From Adineta ricciae (lineage: Eukaryota; Rotifera; Eurotatoria; Adinetida; Adinetidae), in assembly GCA_905250025.1 (NCBI GenBank), contig CAJNOJ010000253.1, forward strand, positions 62,001 through 126,000: 64,000 bases of DNA. The letters are read 5' to 3'. Positions 33,177 through 45,706 of this stretch are shown here, in pieces. The translations under genes were made by a program, and so were the position numbers. The notes beneath the pieces were generated by a model. The model saw nothing but the letters and a program-made list of their open reading frames with translations. It was not told where the DNA came from and did no database searches. The stretch's first letter is position 1. The number at the start of each line of letters is the position of its first letter.

Positions 33177-34851
33177 GTGATCGAACATAATCAGACGTTC
33201 TTCATGACGAAAATCGCAATTAATTGTATAAATACTGATACTCAATTCAAACAAGATACAGTTTACTTTTCTAACATAAAATTTCGTCAAACTGAATCGT
33301 ATGTGTTAGATGTAAGTCTTGATGGACACTTTGATTTCTCTTCGCGATTCGTTGCAAGAGTGTTGAAAGTCAATCAAAATCGACACGTATTTGTAGTCGG
33401 TAATAATAAAACAAATACTCATGTTAGTATTCTCTATTTATTGACTCTGACCACTAACTGCAGTCTTTATATTGTTGATGATACACGGACAACAACGAAA
33501 ACTAATGATCATGTTCGTGCTTTTTCAATGGATATTCTTGATGATTGTTATATAAATACACGAATTTTGTTAACGGTAACGAATCCAGATCTTGCCTTTC
33601 TTCTCACAGCGAATGAATTAAACCGGTTTGATCTGATTGGTGAGAAAACTCATGATGTCATCTGCGGTTTAAACAAGACACGAAAGCAATTTTAGCAATA
33701 AACTCCATGTATATGACATGGAAATCAATACAAAATTCGATAGTTCTCTAAAGCCCTCATCAGCATATCCAAGTCATGCACAAACATATGCTTCCTTTAT
33801 CTTTTGCTGTATCATCCGCACATATAGATCACCGAACACGTTTGAATAGTGATACTTTGTATATAATGTTGAATAATAAATATATTTTTGCATTACCTGT
33901 TTCGTGACCAGGTTATTACACAACTACAAATTTATTGCTGACTGAGCGTTGTGATGCATCTCACATTGATTCCAAACGGCGCAGTCTCCTGATGGAACAT
34001 TCGAAAACGAAATAGGATCTTTTGGTTGTGCAAACCTTGTCAACCAACGGAGAATACAATTTGCCCAGGTGAATTTACAATTCCTTTATCTCGATTTAGT
34101 CCTTATTTTCATAATCAATATCCAATTGAGAAACATCATTCATAATTGGAAACAAACGAGTGCGAAGTGAGAAATGTTAGAAATTCAAAGTTTGTTTTTC
34201 AATTAAATGTTCTCCTCACGGAACTCCATTGTTATCAAATACGTCTGGAATATCTGGAGAAGGCGATGATTCTTCCAATTGTGGTCGACAAAACGGAGCG
34301 AATCTTTATATAAAATCTAATTTACCAATCCATAAAATGGCTTTAAGCGTATCGTTCTTTGTTTATCCCAAAAATCGTTAATAACACCGAAAGACTTGCA
34401 AAAACCGATGAGATTGTCATCAGTGGATTATGGCATTCGACGTATAAATTTAAAATAAATAAAATATTTGTCGATCGTGCAACACTTTTACATAAAAAAA
34501 AAACGAATGGCGAGAAACTGATGGCTTATGTCACAAATTTAGCAGTTGCAATAGAAGAAACAGGAACCAGTCGCGCGTCAAACAGAGATTATTTTTCATG
34601 TGATTCTCTTCGTTGCTCTCTGTATTGATCTAGCTGCGATGAGTTTAATTCTATTTAAACTTTGGATTATTCCAATAGTGAAGTTTTTATTAAGAAAATC
34701 TCTTCGTCTGGTTTATGACAATGAAATTCCTTCAAGTAATATTCATTTCGAAATGGAATTAAAGATTTCAAAAGCGAAACTGCAAGAAAACAGTGAAACC
34801 CTGCAAATGCTTATATTCAATGTTCTTCTCAATCAGCAGTCTTTTATATAG
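33177..34851 (+). pseudogene. broken membrane-protein gene of unknown family, copy 2
   Basis: Second copy of 27244-28951. The first part (33177-33695) stays open for 172 codons, longer than in copy 1, and includes LDVSLDGHFDFSSRFVARVL and TNPDLAFLLTANELN. Later parts are shifted, with SGLWHSTYKFKI and the terminal hydrophobic helix recognisable. Some disruptions differ between copies, so the gene has decayed at least partly independently. Confidence 0.6.
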
Positions 34852-35122
34852 AATTGAGTGAATTTGGAAAATTTTTCACAGAAGAACTAAATAAAAAAGA
34901 AAGCGGAGAAGAGATACCTTCTCAAAAGATGATCCTTCTTAAAAGTGTCTGAGAATAGTTTTTGCGACTCTCGACGACCGTGATTCTCTCTACCGGAATG
35001 AACACATCCATCGCGAAGCATACTCTGTTCGCTTCTTTTCTATCTATGTAATAAAAACACATGTTATTTCCTTCTCTCGTCTCTGTGAGAACGAAGGAGA
35101 GAAAAAACTGAAGAGTTCATTC

Positions 35123-36366
35123 ATGCAAAAGATGTGCGACGATGATCTAGCAACGATTGTGATTGACAATGGCAGTGCATACTCGACGGCTGGTTTAGCC
35201 GGTGATGATGCACCACGATCAGTGATTCCATCGATTATTGGTCGACCGCGTTATCAAAATTCAATGATTGAGATAGGAGAAAATGAGTTTTATGTTGGTG
35301 ATGCAGCGCTTTCCAAACGTCCAATTCCATCTTTTAAATATCCTATTGAACATGGTCTTGTTACGAATTGGGAAGATATGGAAAAGATTTGGTTTCATAT
35401 ATTTAATCATGAGCTTCAGGTTTCTCCTGAAGAACGTCCTGTTCTCCTCACAGAAACATCACTTCCTCCAAAAGCGCATCGAGAAAAAATGGCTCAAATC
35501 ATGTTTGAAACATTTCATGCGAAAGGTTTATGAACTATGGCTCCATCGAAAACAAAAAATTTCTTTTCAATTTCGTTTAGGGTTTTACGTTCATAATCAA
35601 GCAGTATTGGCACTCTATGCAAATGGTCGAACAACTGGTATTGTTCTTGATTCAGGCGATGGAGTGACACATGTTGTACCAATTTATGAAGGTTATTCGA
35701 TGCCGCTCTATATCCATCGATCCAATATAGCTGGACGAGTTTTAACGAATTATTTAATGACACTATTGAACGAACGTGGTCACTATTTTGTAACACCATT
35801 TGAACATCATCTTGTTGACGATATGAAAGAAAAACTCGCTTATGTTTCATTCAATTTTCAACAGGACATGGATACAGCTCAATTAGCGTCTTCAATTGAG
35901 AAACACTATGAATTACCCGACGGACAAATTGTTACTCTAGGAAATGAACGATTTCGATGTGCTGAAGTTTTATTTCAACCGAATATTCTTGAAATCGGAT
36001 ACGAAAGTCTTGGTAAGATTTTTTCAATAAAATGCTCATTTTTCTTCATTTCTGTTTGAAGGTATTCATCGAATGGTCCATAACACTATTCTGAAATGTG
36101 ATATTAACATTCGTAGTAGTTTATATTCGAATATCATTCTTTGCGGTGGTTCAACGATGTTTCCTGGTATTGTTGAGCGTCTGAAAAAGGAAATGGGAGC
36201 GTTGGCACCCTCAACAATAGAAACGAAAATCATTGCACCACCAGAAAGAAAGTATTCGACATGGATTGGTGGTTCGATTCTAGCGTCGTTGTCAACCTTC
36301 CGACAAATGTGGATATCGAAACAAGAATTCGAAGAATCAGGCCCATCAATTGTACATCGATTTTGA
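35123..36366 (+). CDS. divergent actin, block B copy 2, complete
   Basis: Exons 35123-35525, 35581-36012 and 36062-36366; introns 55 and 49 nt. About 380 residues (377 from Met 35132), the normal actin length. Same motifs as copy 1, with the complete C-terminus [17 protein letters not shown]. Conventional actins end VHRKCF, so the penultimate Cys and Lys are missing. The DNase loop is likewise non-standard ([13 protein letters not shown]). Catalytic Gln and His equivalents are retained ([15 protein letters not shown]). Both copies are open with intact splice sites. The product is an actin-superfamily ATPase close to conventional actin, not an ARP subfamily I can name. Confidence 0.92.
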
Positions 36367-36552
36367 CCTGAAAACATCATGTTGGTAATTTCATAAAATT
36401 CCACTAACGTCTTATATTACGTGCGATTACATTGACAAAACACAAAAGTGCATAATTACAAACGCTCTTCTTTTATTATTTCAGTGTCATTGATAACAAG
36501 TTTCACTGTGACGTCATCTTGTTTTGTTGATAATAAACTCTTCTACTCTGAC

Positions 36553-36560
36553 TATAAAAA
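36553..36560 (+). promoter_or_regulatory. TATA box candidate for the MAM-domain gene
   Basis: TATAAAAA lies 38 bp before the ATG at 36591. If used, the leader would be only a few nucleotides long. The second copy lacks this region because it starts downstream. Confidence 0.4.
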
Positions 36561-36590
36561 GAAACAAAAGTATAGTATACGTCAATAACC

Positions 36591-38634
36591 ATGATGATGT
36601 ATTCGATATATTTCTTGATAAATACTTTCCTTTTGAGTCAGTCAGTGATTCTGGAATGTAATTTTGAAAATCCTTGTAATGATTTGGTATTTGATCGTAA
36701 TTGGGGTATGACAGATGGTCTTCATCCACATCCAATCGATCATGATCATACATTGAATACAAGTTCAGGTCATTATTTGTTTTTCAATTCTCCGAATTCA
36801 ACGAAATTTCCAATATCGGAAATCAAAACCGATGAATGGCTACAATTCTTCGATAATGAATCGGTGTGCTTTCAATTCTGGTATTATACATCATCCCTAC
36901 ATTTTCCTTTTAATATTCAATTAATTCAAGGTGACGATGAACAACTAAATCGTGTTTTAGCTGAAATTCCCGGTAAAGATCCATCGATAGATGATTGGAC
37001 AAGAATCAAAATAAAATTACCGGCTGAAAGATTTAAAATCTTCGTTCGATTAAATCACACAAATGGAATGCTCGCTTTGGATGATTTTTTAGTTGATTAT
37101 TGTGATGAACCACGTCCACCACCATCCAAAACATTGTTTTCTTGTGATTTTGAGTCATCTTGTACCGAACAGCTGGTATCTCTATCAAATTATCCATACC
37201 AATGGTCAGTTGTTCAAGCAAAAGATGGAAAACAAAAAGAGCGTGACGCACCGGCTGTTGATTATACATTTGCCAATGAATCAGGACATTATATTTGGTT
37301 AAACAATTATGATTTGATTGATAAAGGTCGAGTTGGGTATCTAGCGATGCGAAATTCTATTGATATCAATGGAAATGAATCATTTTGTTTGAATTTTTAT
37401 TATTATTTGTATGGACGGGCAAGATCAAGTCATCTTTTTATTTATTCGTGGACAAACGATACGTCAAATGAAATACAAATGATTTGGCCAAATCAAAATT
37501 CGCAATCTTTTACGTAAGAATATGAAAACTTGTTAATTGTCACTGAAATGTCTTCGCTTTTAGATATATCAAGGACCGCTGGTAAAGATTTCTTTCATTT
37601 TTCGAAAAAAACACTTCTTTTGTATTTTTCTGTATGAAAATAGGAGTTGGGCAATTGTCAATTTACCAGTTGGTATTTACACAATTATGTTTCGAATGGA
37701 TAGTGATGATATCATACAGAGTTCATTTGCTTTGGATAATATTCAAATAAGTTCGTGTTCTTATCCTCCGAGAGAACTTTCGTCATACGATTCAACTTTA
37801 TCTTTTTCGTGCGATTTTGATGACTTAACAATGTGTAACATGGAAAACACAGATGATTTCACTTCACCTTCATTTAATTTTACTGTTGAGACTGGGGAAA
37901 CAATACTGAGAAAAGATTTAGGACCTATTTATGATCATACAAGAAATTCGTCTACTGGCGGTTTTATTTATTGGAATCAACAATTACCGTTTCGGTCAGG
38001 TGATACAGGTTTCATTCGTCCTTGGAAAAAAATTGAACAAAACTATGGAATGTGTATCCAATTTGCTTACTACGTTAAATCATCAGCAATGAATAAAAAT
38101 GGAACACAATTAATATTGCGAGCAGGTGGATGTTATGGGAAAGAGATGTGGATTCAATTGTTAGATGACAGCTTCGGATGGAAAATTGTCAAAATACCTG
38201 TGGAAAGATTTGCTTGCATGGAAAATTTCTATTTTCGTGTTAGACAGATCGAACCAGTTCAAGTTTCAATTGCGTTTGATGATATTCAAATTGAGCAATG
38301 TTCTTCATTCGATCCAACAACAACAACAACAACCACACCATCTACTACAGCAACAACAACAACAACAACCACACCATCTACTACAGGAACAACAACAACA
38401 ACAACCACACCATCTACTACAGCAACAACAACAACAATGATGACGACGACGGCGATTACACAAATTACAACAACAAGTGTCACCACGACCACTTCAGCAA
38501 CTCAAACTACGTCATTATCATCGACTTCTAGTGAAACAACAACACCGACAAGCAATGCACTACAATTAGTATCGATACAAAATATTTACTTGGTCAGTTT
38601 ATGCATTTTCCAAATAATGTCTCAATTCTTCTGA
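36591..38634 (+). CDS. MAM-domain surface protein with Thr-rich stalk, block C copy 1
   Basis: Three exons: 36591-37513, an 18-nt microexon 37564-37581 (YIKDRW) and 37644-38634. Phases fit exactly. A signal peptide (about 1-20) is followed by three MAM-like units, each opening with C-D/N-F-E/D: ECNFENPCNDL, FSCDFESSCTEQL and FSCDFDDLTMCNM. They close with DDFLVDYC, DNIQISSC and DDIQIEQC. MAM domains mediate extracellular adhesion. A Thr-rich tract (about 120 residues, mucin-like, likely O-glycosylated) and a C-terminal hydrophobic stretch without basic tail residues suggest GPI attachment. Both introns are about 50-62 nt. Without recognising the microexon the protein would appear as two separate frames. 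Confidence 0.85.
38315..38436 (+). repeat. ACA/CAA microsatellite coding for the Thr stalk
   Basis: Three near-identical units of about 36 bp of the type (ACA)n-ACCACACCATCTACTACA. Copy 2 (47845-47895) has a shorter array. The trinucleotide composition keeps several frames open, so opposite-strand frames here are not genes. Confidence 0.85.
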
Positions 38635-40568
38635 TAATAAAATAACAATATTTACACTTTCCTTTTTGGTATTGCTAAAACATAAATATCTTGAGATTGA
38701 AAACATAGTATATCCTACTAAACATTTACATGTTCTCAATTAGGCTTGGGACCGCGGACCGGTAGAGATCGTCTTTGTCGGTGTTCTTGGTAAGTTCTGG
38801 AGTATTGACAATTTAATTGATGTATTTCACTCGATTCGGTTGACTTTCACAATTTGCAAATAAAATATCTAAGATATTGACAGATTTTTCAAAATAGAGG
38901 GAATCAAAGATTTCTTTGAAAAGTGCTCAAGTGATTCGAGTGATAAACTACAGGAGATCATTATTTTATCTTAAGTGTACTGAGCGTTCTATTCACATCA
39001 TTTCAGTAAGAGATCAGTCTCAATTGCTCCGTAAAACTGGATATAATCTTCGTAAGATTGAAAAAATATTTTGTAATTACGCATCGAACGTAAAATTCCG
39101 ATTGATAGTTTTGCAGAACAGCTATTAAGTTTTATTCAAGAAACAGCTCTTCCAATAGAAGTCCTAGCGATATATGTGTTCTGTAACTTCCTGTTCAAAA
39201 TATCTGAGTATCATGAACATTATTATGATTCTCTTAGAAAAGAGTCAGCGAATCTAAAGGATGAACGTTACTTCTTATTATTACAAATCTTAAATTGCAT
39301 TATTCGTTTCACCTATTAGATTCCTATTTTTTATCAGTATCTACTACTCGATCAGTCTACTAGTTCACACGTTGTATCATAGTGTTAAGCGTATTCTTAT
39401 CACAATTTATCCTAATTTGCTTTTCAAAAAGAACACATGTCTTGCTATTTGATTGCGTATCGTTGTAATAATACTTCTTCTTATAATGCATATTTATGAA
39501 ATTCTTCATTAGACAATTATTCAAGGTCATTCTATCAATATATCCATCAGTATTACTGTTCTCATCATCTTAACAACACGAAGTGAAGCAAGAATTACGA
39601 AATAGATATCCAACTTTTATCAGATATTCTAAGTACAATTTGCCAGTCAAAAAAAGTTGTATACCGTACATGTACTCATCAATTTTTCTCTTTCATTTCG
39701 AATCAGTGTGGCATTAAATTTCGCTTGCAAAGATATAAAAAAGCGCAACGTTATATCAGAGATGTCTATCGTAACTCAACATCTGCCGTAGAGATGGCAC
39801 TTTAAATTGGAAGTTAAAATGCCACTCTTACTTTTTTCAAAGCGGTACAATGATTTTACAATTTATCCATATAGATATTGATTAAATGAGAAAAGGGAGA
39901 TCCGATCTTCCCTTCTTGTCACATCCCCACACTCACAGTTTCAACATTTTCTGATAAATATAGCGCGTTTCTTTTCTCCTTGATTATGTCTCGAAACCTG
40001 AAACAAATAGCAACATCTTGATTCGACTTAGTTTCATCTCTAATGTGTATGTCTGTCTTCCTTATCATTCAATATTTTATAATCGAATGATATCGCAAAG
40101 TATGTTTTCAAAAATGAAACACAACATATGACTAATCAAGAATAATATATATATATATATATATCAGTAGTTGTGTAATGATGTATGTGCATTTTTATTG
40201 TTATACTTCTTTGTCAGCAACACAAGGCAATAAAAGTCCAGTGTTGAGATATCTTTTATCTACATGAATAAAAGGCAAACAAATGTTAAGATGCCACCTT
40301 TAAAAAAAACCTTTTCTTTCATTTATGTGCTTTTCATCATCGTGAATATCTACAATTTCTAGATAGTAACAATAAAAGTGAGAATATTTAAAATTGATGA
40401 AAAACTGAATAAAAAAAGATCATTTTACCATCTTTATCTTTTCTATGAGTTTTTTTTATTAATGAATAAAGACAATACGATGATAAATTATTTCCTCTGA
40501 ATTTATTTCTATTTTATAAAGTTGAAAACTAAGAATTTAACAAAATTAAAAATCTTGATAGTAGAACG
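38635..40568. other. region between the MAM gene and the secreted-protein gene, copy 1
   Basis: Counterpart of 48086-50276. Contains the unknown relic at 38975-39282, a fragment of the membrane-protein relic near 39480-39790 that has lost about 310 bp relative to copy 2, and a (TA)n run at 40147-40165. Confidence 0.5.
38975..39282 (+). pseudogene. relic of an unknown gene family, copy 1
   Basis: One frame reads SFAEQLLSFIQE, LAIYVFCNFLFKISEYHEHY and RKESANLKDERYF, preceded in another frame by TERSIHIISVRDQSQ. Copy 2 at 48414-48715 has the same reading with conservative changes. Related sequence occurs near 22460-22515 and on the minus strand at 62030-62095. Family unknown. Confidence 0.45.
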
Positions 40569-43269
40569 ATGAATTATATGATATTGATATTATCTTCTCT
40601 TATCATACTCGTGTATAAAACCAATGGTACTTATGCGGATCCTGTTCCACCTCAACCAAGTCAGGTATGGTACTTTATTTTATTTCTTAATAAAGACAAA
40701 TAAAAATCAATTTATTATCTATAGTATACAACATCGCTTCTAGTGAATGGACAGCGTACGAAATACTATGTAGACACAACTTTATTTAGAGATAGACTTG
40801 ATTATGATGGTCAAACTTTTAGTACCATTATAGATTTCGAAACTTATCGATACTATAAATTATCACAAGGTAATTTTTTTCAATTATTCTATTGTAAATC
40901 ATAAACTGTATTATGAAGATACATGTTCATGGGGACAAATTCCTGGCAAAATCGAACCTATGTTAACATTTCGAACTTATGAATTTAAAGGAAGCGTAAC
41001 ATACAACAACATATCATGCTATAAATGGAGCGGATGTCATAATTATGAGGTAATTAAGGAAATATTCTAATATTCAATGCATATATCGCAAGAGAAAACG
41101 AACTGAATTGCAGGCAAAAATCACTAGTAAATCATCTTACTTGATAGTTGACCTCTCTGAAATCAAGAAGTCAGTTTTTCTCCGTTGACATATCGAGCAT
41201 GACGTCTCGACATGATTTGTTTAGTTTTATACTTTTAAAACTGATCATCTATCTACAGTAGAACCCCGCTTTCTGAACACCCCTCCTTAATGAACAACCT
41301 GTTATTCTGAACACTCTCCGGTCCCCCCGAGCGATTTTTGCTGGTTTTGACCCCCTCCTTACTGAAATCCTCGCGATTCTGAATATGAACGCTTTTTTTC
41401 GGTCCCGACTGTACTATTTCCCTCTCTAATGTGAACATTGTAGAGGGCGCCGTTACACTTTGAATTAATTCAAAGTATTTCATTGGCTAACATTGTGTTT
41501 AGACCAGAGAGAGAAACAGAGAAAGTTAATTTGAATCGACTGTGTACACAACGCCAATTGAATTACACGTATCTCTTGTAAATCTGTTTACCTACGTTAA
41601 ATCATTAAGTATGACAACTCGGCACGAACTTTCTCTAGAAGAAAAAGTGAATCTTATAAAGGAGAAAGAAAATGGAGTTTCTCATCGAGTCTTATGTGAA
41701 AAATTCAATGTATCAATTGGAGCTGTGTCAAACATCTTAAAAAGAAAGCTGGAGTACACAAATTTAATAAATAAAAACCTGTTGACCAATATTAAATGGT
41801 GAAAAACTAGGATTTAAGTGAGAAAAAGCGTTTTCTTCTCCAATCCCCCTCCTTTGTGATCACCCCGTCATTCTGAACGATTTCGAAAAGTCCCGTTGGT
41901 GTTCAGAATAGCGGGGTTCTACTGTATATTTATATATATAAAGAAGAAGGTTTGTTTGTTTGCTCGCTATTCATTCAGTCCCTGTGACAACTATCGGCGT
42001 GAAACTTTCCATGATGTTTCCGTAAGTCCAGAGAAAGGTCGACATGTGCTTTGTTCCGAAAAAACTGAGCCACACGCATGCTACAGGCAATGTATGAAAT
42101 TGACCAAGAGAATTGCAGAATTTCAAAAGTGGATGAAATTGATAGCGAAGGCGGTCAAAGACCGTCTGAGTGCTCATAGAGAACAATCCTCATATTTTCT
42201 ATGTCTGTGACAGCTCTGTGCATGCTAAAAACGACCTACGAAATTCACCAATAGCAGTAGAGGATTACAAAAGATAAGGATAAGTCTTTAGGGTAAGTGA
42301 GAGTGAACATAAAGGATGTAAAATATGGAATGACGTGAGAATGAGAATGATGTCGATAAGTGAACGACTAGAATGTAGAATGAATATAGCAGAAAAAAGG
42401 ATTTTTAATAATTTCTGAGGTAGAAAATAGCTTCTATAACGCTTTTGCATAAAGACATATCGCCGAAACTGCCATTTTATACGATGCACGGTTGGAAAAA
42501 TAAGAACTGTAAGCGTAGAAATTCGAATTATACTGCTTTGTATCTGCTGCAGCTCTTCAATACGTGAGATGTTCGACAAAGTCATTACTTATTTGCCATC
42601 GGGTGCCTCCGCTAGTCTAATATACAATGACGTTTCGTCAGTACTGTTATGTTTGCCAAATAAGAAAGAATATTGAAATGCACAGCTTGAAGATTCATTT
42701 ATTGTTTTGTAAAAGCAATGACTATCATGACTTTAACGATAGTACATTAAAAATGTTTTATTCTTAAGACTTCAGATATTTGAAACAATTTCCACCATAT
42801 GTATATATATGTATATTAACCTCAATTGATCAGATTTCTATGAATTGGTCTTAATAGTAGAAATTTAATACTGAAGAACATTGGAGTATATACAGTGGTC
42901 ATTATTTGAGTTTCACTTCGTTTAAATTAACAAGCAGTTCAATTTATCTCGCATTGATTAGATATAGCTATAGATTTTTTTATAACATAGGTTGTATGGT
43001 TCTATAAGTATATTGTTTATTGACTTTTTGTTTAGATCCCACCAGCACCTTTTTATTATTATGCAACAGTAAAAGAAAACTTACCAATGGATTTAAATTT
43101 ATATACTGTCGGTTCTGATATTCAATTTTTTAACTTTACATATGGCCCTCCTCCATCAAATGTATTTGATATTCCGAAGAATTGTACTCAAACAGAATTT
43201 GATCTATCAATACATCCGACATTATTATATGAAATAGTTCGAAACAATAATAAGAATTCGATGTGTTGA
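40569..43269 (+). CDS. small secreted protein, possibly ependymin-related, block C copy 1
   Basis: Four exons: 40569-40664, 40725-40869, 40919-41049 and 43036-43269, all with GT...AG and matching phases. Product about 201 residues: signal peptide (about 1-24), then a compact domain with Cys at SCYKWSGC, DTCSWGQIPG, PKNCTQ and a C-terminal MC. Motifs such as KYYVDTTLFRDRLDY, IPPAPFYYYATV, and an aromatic stretch ending in P-K-N-C recall ependymin-type lipid-binding secreted proteins. That link is weak and rests on layout. Intron 3 is unusually long (about 2 kb) here because of inserted DNA (about 41255-42620), including a pogo element. In copy 2 the same intron is only about 0.6 kb. Confidence 0.7.
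41256..41924 (+). mobile_element. pogo/Tigger-type DNA transposon, internally deleted, in an intron
   Basis: Perfect outer inverted repeats (CAGTAGAACCCCGCT...AGCGGGGTTCTACTG), flanked by TA on both sides (41254-41255 and 41925-41926), as for Tc1/mariner-pogo insertions. Length 669 bp. The plus frame 41611-41802 encodes RHELSLEEKVNLIKEKENG and VLCEKFNVSIGAVSNILKR, the CENP-B/psq-type helix-turn-helix at the start of pogo transposases. The catalytic DDE part is absent. It is missing from block C copy 2, so insertion is recent relative to the split. Confidence 0.9.
41927..42620. mobile_element. second copy-1-specific insertion in the same intron, type unknown
   Basis: About 690 bp present here but not in copy 2 (compare 50970-50985). 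It begins near a TATATAAAGAAGAAGG run and GTTTGTTTGTTTGCTCGC. The plus frame 41896-42210 has Cys/His-rich sequence without a recognised domain. Termini were not defined. It could be one composite insertion with the pogo element nested at its edge. Confidence 0.4.
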
Positions 43270-43698
43270 TTATAGACACTATACAATAAAGCAAAACTTT
43301 TTTACAAAAAACTTTTCTATTAAATAAACAATTGCATAATTTGTATCATTATTTAAATATTTTCAACGTTTTACATATTTACTATTATAGACCATGGATG
43401 TGAAGGTACATGGTGCGATCTCATATGTAACAGTTCATCCACACTAGGTGGGGTCCTTTTCGCTCACACCTTACCATTAAGATTAGAGAAATTAATAGCG
43501 GTTATTTATCTATACTTCGAAGCGTTAAGCAGATGTTCAATATTTGTTTTCACTGTAGAATATTTCGCTCCAATCGTCTAATTAATAACTGTTTATGAGC
43601 AATATTACTTCGAACCACGTGTATTGTTGCATTCCCTTCTCATTCGGATGTATAACGCATAAGCGTTCCTTTTAGGTTGGAAAAGTGTAGTCAATTAT
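43270..43698. other. 3' flank of the secreted-protein gene, copy 1
   Basis: AT-rich; matches 51612-52030. An AATAAA-like signal lies near 43285 and 43321. No gene. Confidence 0.45.
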
Positions 43699-45706
43699 GG
43701 AAGAAAGTTGTATAACTTTTGGTTGAAAAGTTATTTCGAACTGCGGTTTTCACCATTCCATAAAGGAGAGTCGAGGACAAATATCTATGTTGGGAAAGTC
43801 GCCATTCAAAGTATTTTCTCATTTTCCTGACTGAAAATACCAGAGATGTTTTCCGCTAAAAAATGAAAATATAAGGAAAGTAGTAGTTCTTTTTACTATA
43901 CTAAGCAATATAAAAGAAAATTATTTCTTTTTGAAATTTTACTTGACACTGCTTAGTCATTCTCTTAGCATGTGTTTGTCAGTATGTAATGACAATTTAG
44001 AGAAAAGAAAGAAAAAACAGTAGATGTTTGCGATAATTCTCTCGATCATCTTGTTCCTCAAGCATTATTTCCTGAAAAAGAGTAAGAGACGTTTTTCTAT
44101 GAATAGTGTGAAAGCTAACTCTTCTGGTTTTAGTGCATTCTGGTCGTCCGATTATTGTTCTATCAGAGCAAGAAAAAGACTTAATTCGACTTGAATTTCA
44201 TAAACTTGTTCAAGAAAAAGTGTATCCAACTTAAGAAAAATTTCTGAAACGGTTGACAGAACAATATGAAGATTTTCCGATTCATTCGACAAATACGTTT
44301 TTATGTAAAAGAATGAAAACCATAAGTGAAATGTTATACTCATGGAGATGAGAAAGGAAACAAAAAAATGATACTACATCGCTTTTTACTATTTTTTTTA
44401 GCTTGGCTTCGTATATCAAAGAACATCAAAGATAAAAGTTACACTAGATTCACAAGCTATTGTTACGGCAAGGACGAAATACTTTCAGATTCTTGAACAG
44501 TTTAGACAAGATAGCGTTCATTTATACTCTTGTGATGACACTTGGATAAAGCTCCGAGAAGTCAAACAATCTATTTCGTCACTAGATATCGAAGGGGAGA
44601 GGAAGGTAAACCATCACGTCACTCGTAAGTAATTCTTCAACATGCCATTTTTGATCTTGTTTACAAGATCTCGTCTGGCAGCAGCAGCACTTATAGACGT
44701 CAATGGTTATCACATCCCATCAGTTGATATTTGAACATGTACCGATGATCACAATATGTATTTAACTTGCGCAACGTTAAGAGAAGAAATTGGTGAGTTT
44801 ATGCATTTTGAGTCATATTTTTCATTAAAGATTTCTGACACTTTCTTCTTAGGAGAAAAAAAAAGAATTTCTGTTTGTCTAGACAATACGACTCAGCGCA
44901 ACAAACTCACAAAAAAAATCAGTGATTCAACAATGGTCGAAAGATAGAAAATGCATTAAAGCTCAATTGTTAGAGCTAGTGAATCATGATGACGCAAAAC
45001 AGGTGATCGAGCAGTTTATGATGGCGATGAATGATAAACGTGCAACTTCCTATCTTCATCATTTTCGTGGAATGGAAAAAATGTACAAAACCGCGGATGC
45101 ATTTATGGAGGAAGATATCGAATCATATTTACGACCCGATAGTGACGAAGCAGTCAGAAGATGAATAAAAAAAAACACAGAATAAAAGTTGTTTTACTAT
45201 TTATAATTATTTTAGTTCAATACGTTTTGTTTACGGATACGAGAATCTTAATTGGCGTAAAAGATTTTTAATATAAGCTTAAGTAAACTGAATGAAAAAA
45301 ATTTTCCTGAAAATGATTTTCAAGATCAGCATCTTTGCAGCTCTGTATTCACGACCTGAGTGTGAAAATGCGGCACAAACCATAAAATGAACACTTTCGT
45401 ACCGCTTAGTAGAGTAAGAAACTCATATTTTCTTTTTTTTGTAGCGAAAAATGTCTTACGTGTAGTTTCACTGTTGAAATATCTCTAGTATTTCCAGCGA
45501 GGAAACTGAGAAAATTCCTTCAAAATCAGCGTGAAGTAGGCCTGTCGGGATACCAACACCATGAAAAAAGTCCTTAAAAAGATCCTCTAATACATGCTCA
45601 ATTTCGTCGGCGAAAATCTACTTGAGAAAATTCTTCAAATGGTGGCTTTCTCAACATAGGTATCTGCTCCATAACTTTTTAATCAAAAGTTGTACAACTT
45701 CCTTCC
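43699..45706 (+). mobile_element. IS630/Tc1-superfamily DNA transposon relic with long inverted ends
   Basis: About 2.0 kb bounded by inverted repeats: GGAAGAAAGTTGTATAAC at 43699 pairs with the reverse of 45689-45706. Inner parts pair as well, with extra DNA in the right arm. Between them a decayed plus-strand transposase shows LGFVYQRT, IVTARTKYFQILEQFRQD, then a CDDTWIKL box in the place of the YxDETWVN motif of DDE_3 transposases, a VCLDNTTQRN box (the second Asp, usually xxDNAxxH), and a C-terminal frame (44922-45164) with HHFRGMEKMY. Several breaks. The left end is also present in copy 2 (52040-52270), so this insertion predates separation of the copies. Confidence 0.7.

Noticed and set aside
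38286-38531. Asn-, Gln- and Val-rich frames on both strands
   Set aside because: They are shadows of the ACA/CAA microsatellite that codes for the Thr stalk.
40147-40165. (TA)n run
   Set aside because: An ordinary microsatellite in AT-rich DNA; shorter in copy 2, with no sign of function.
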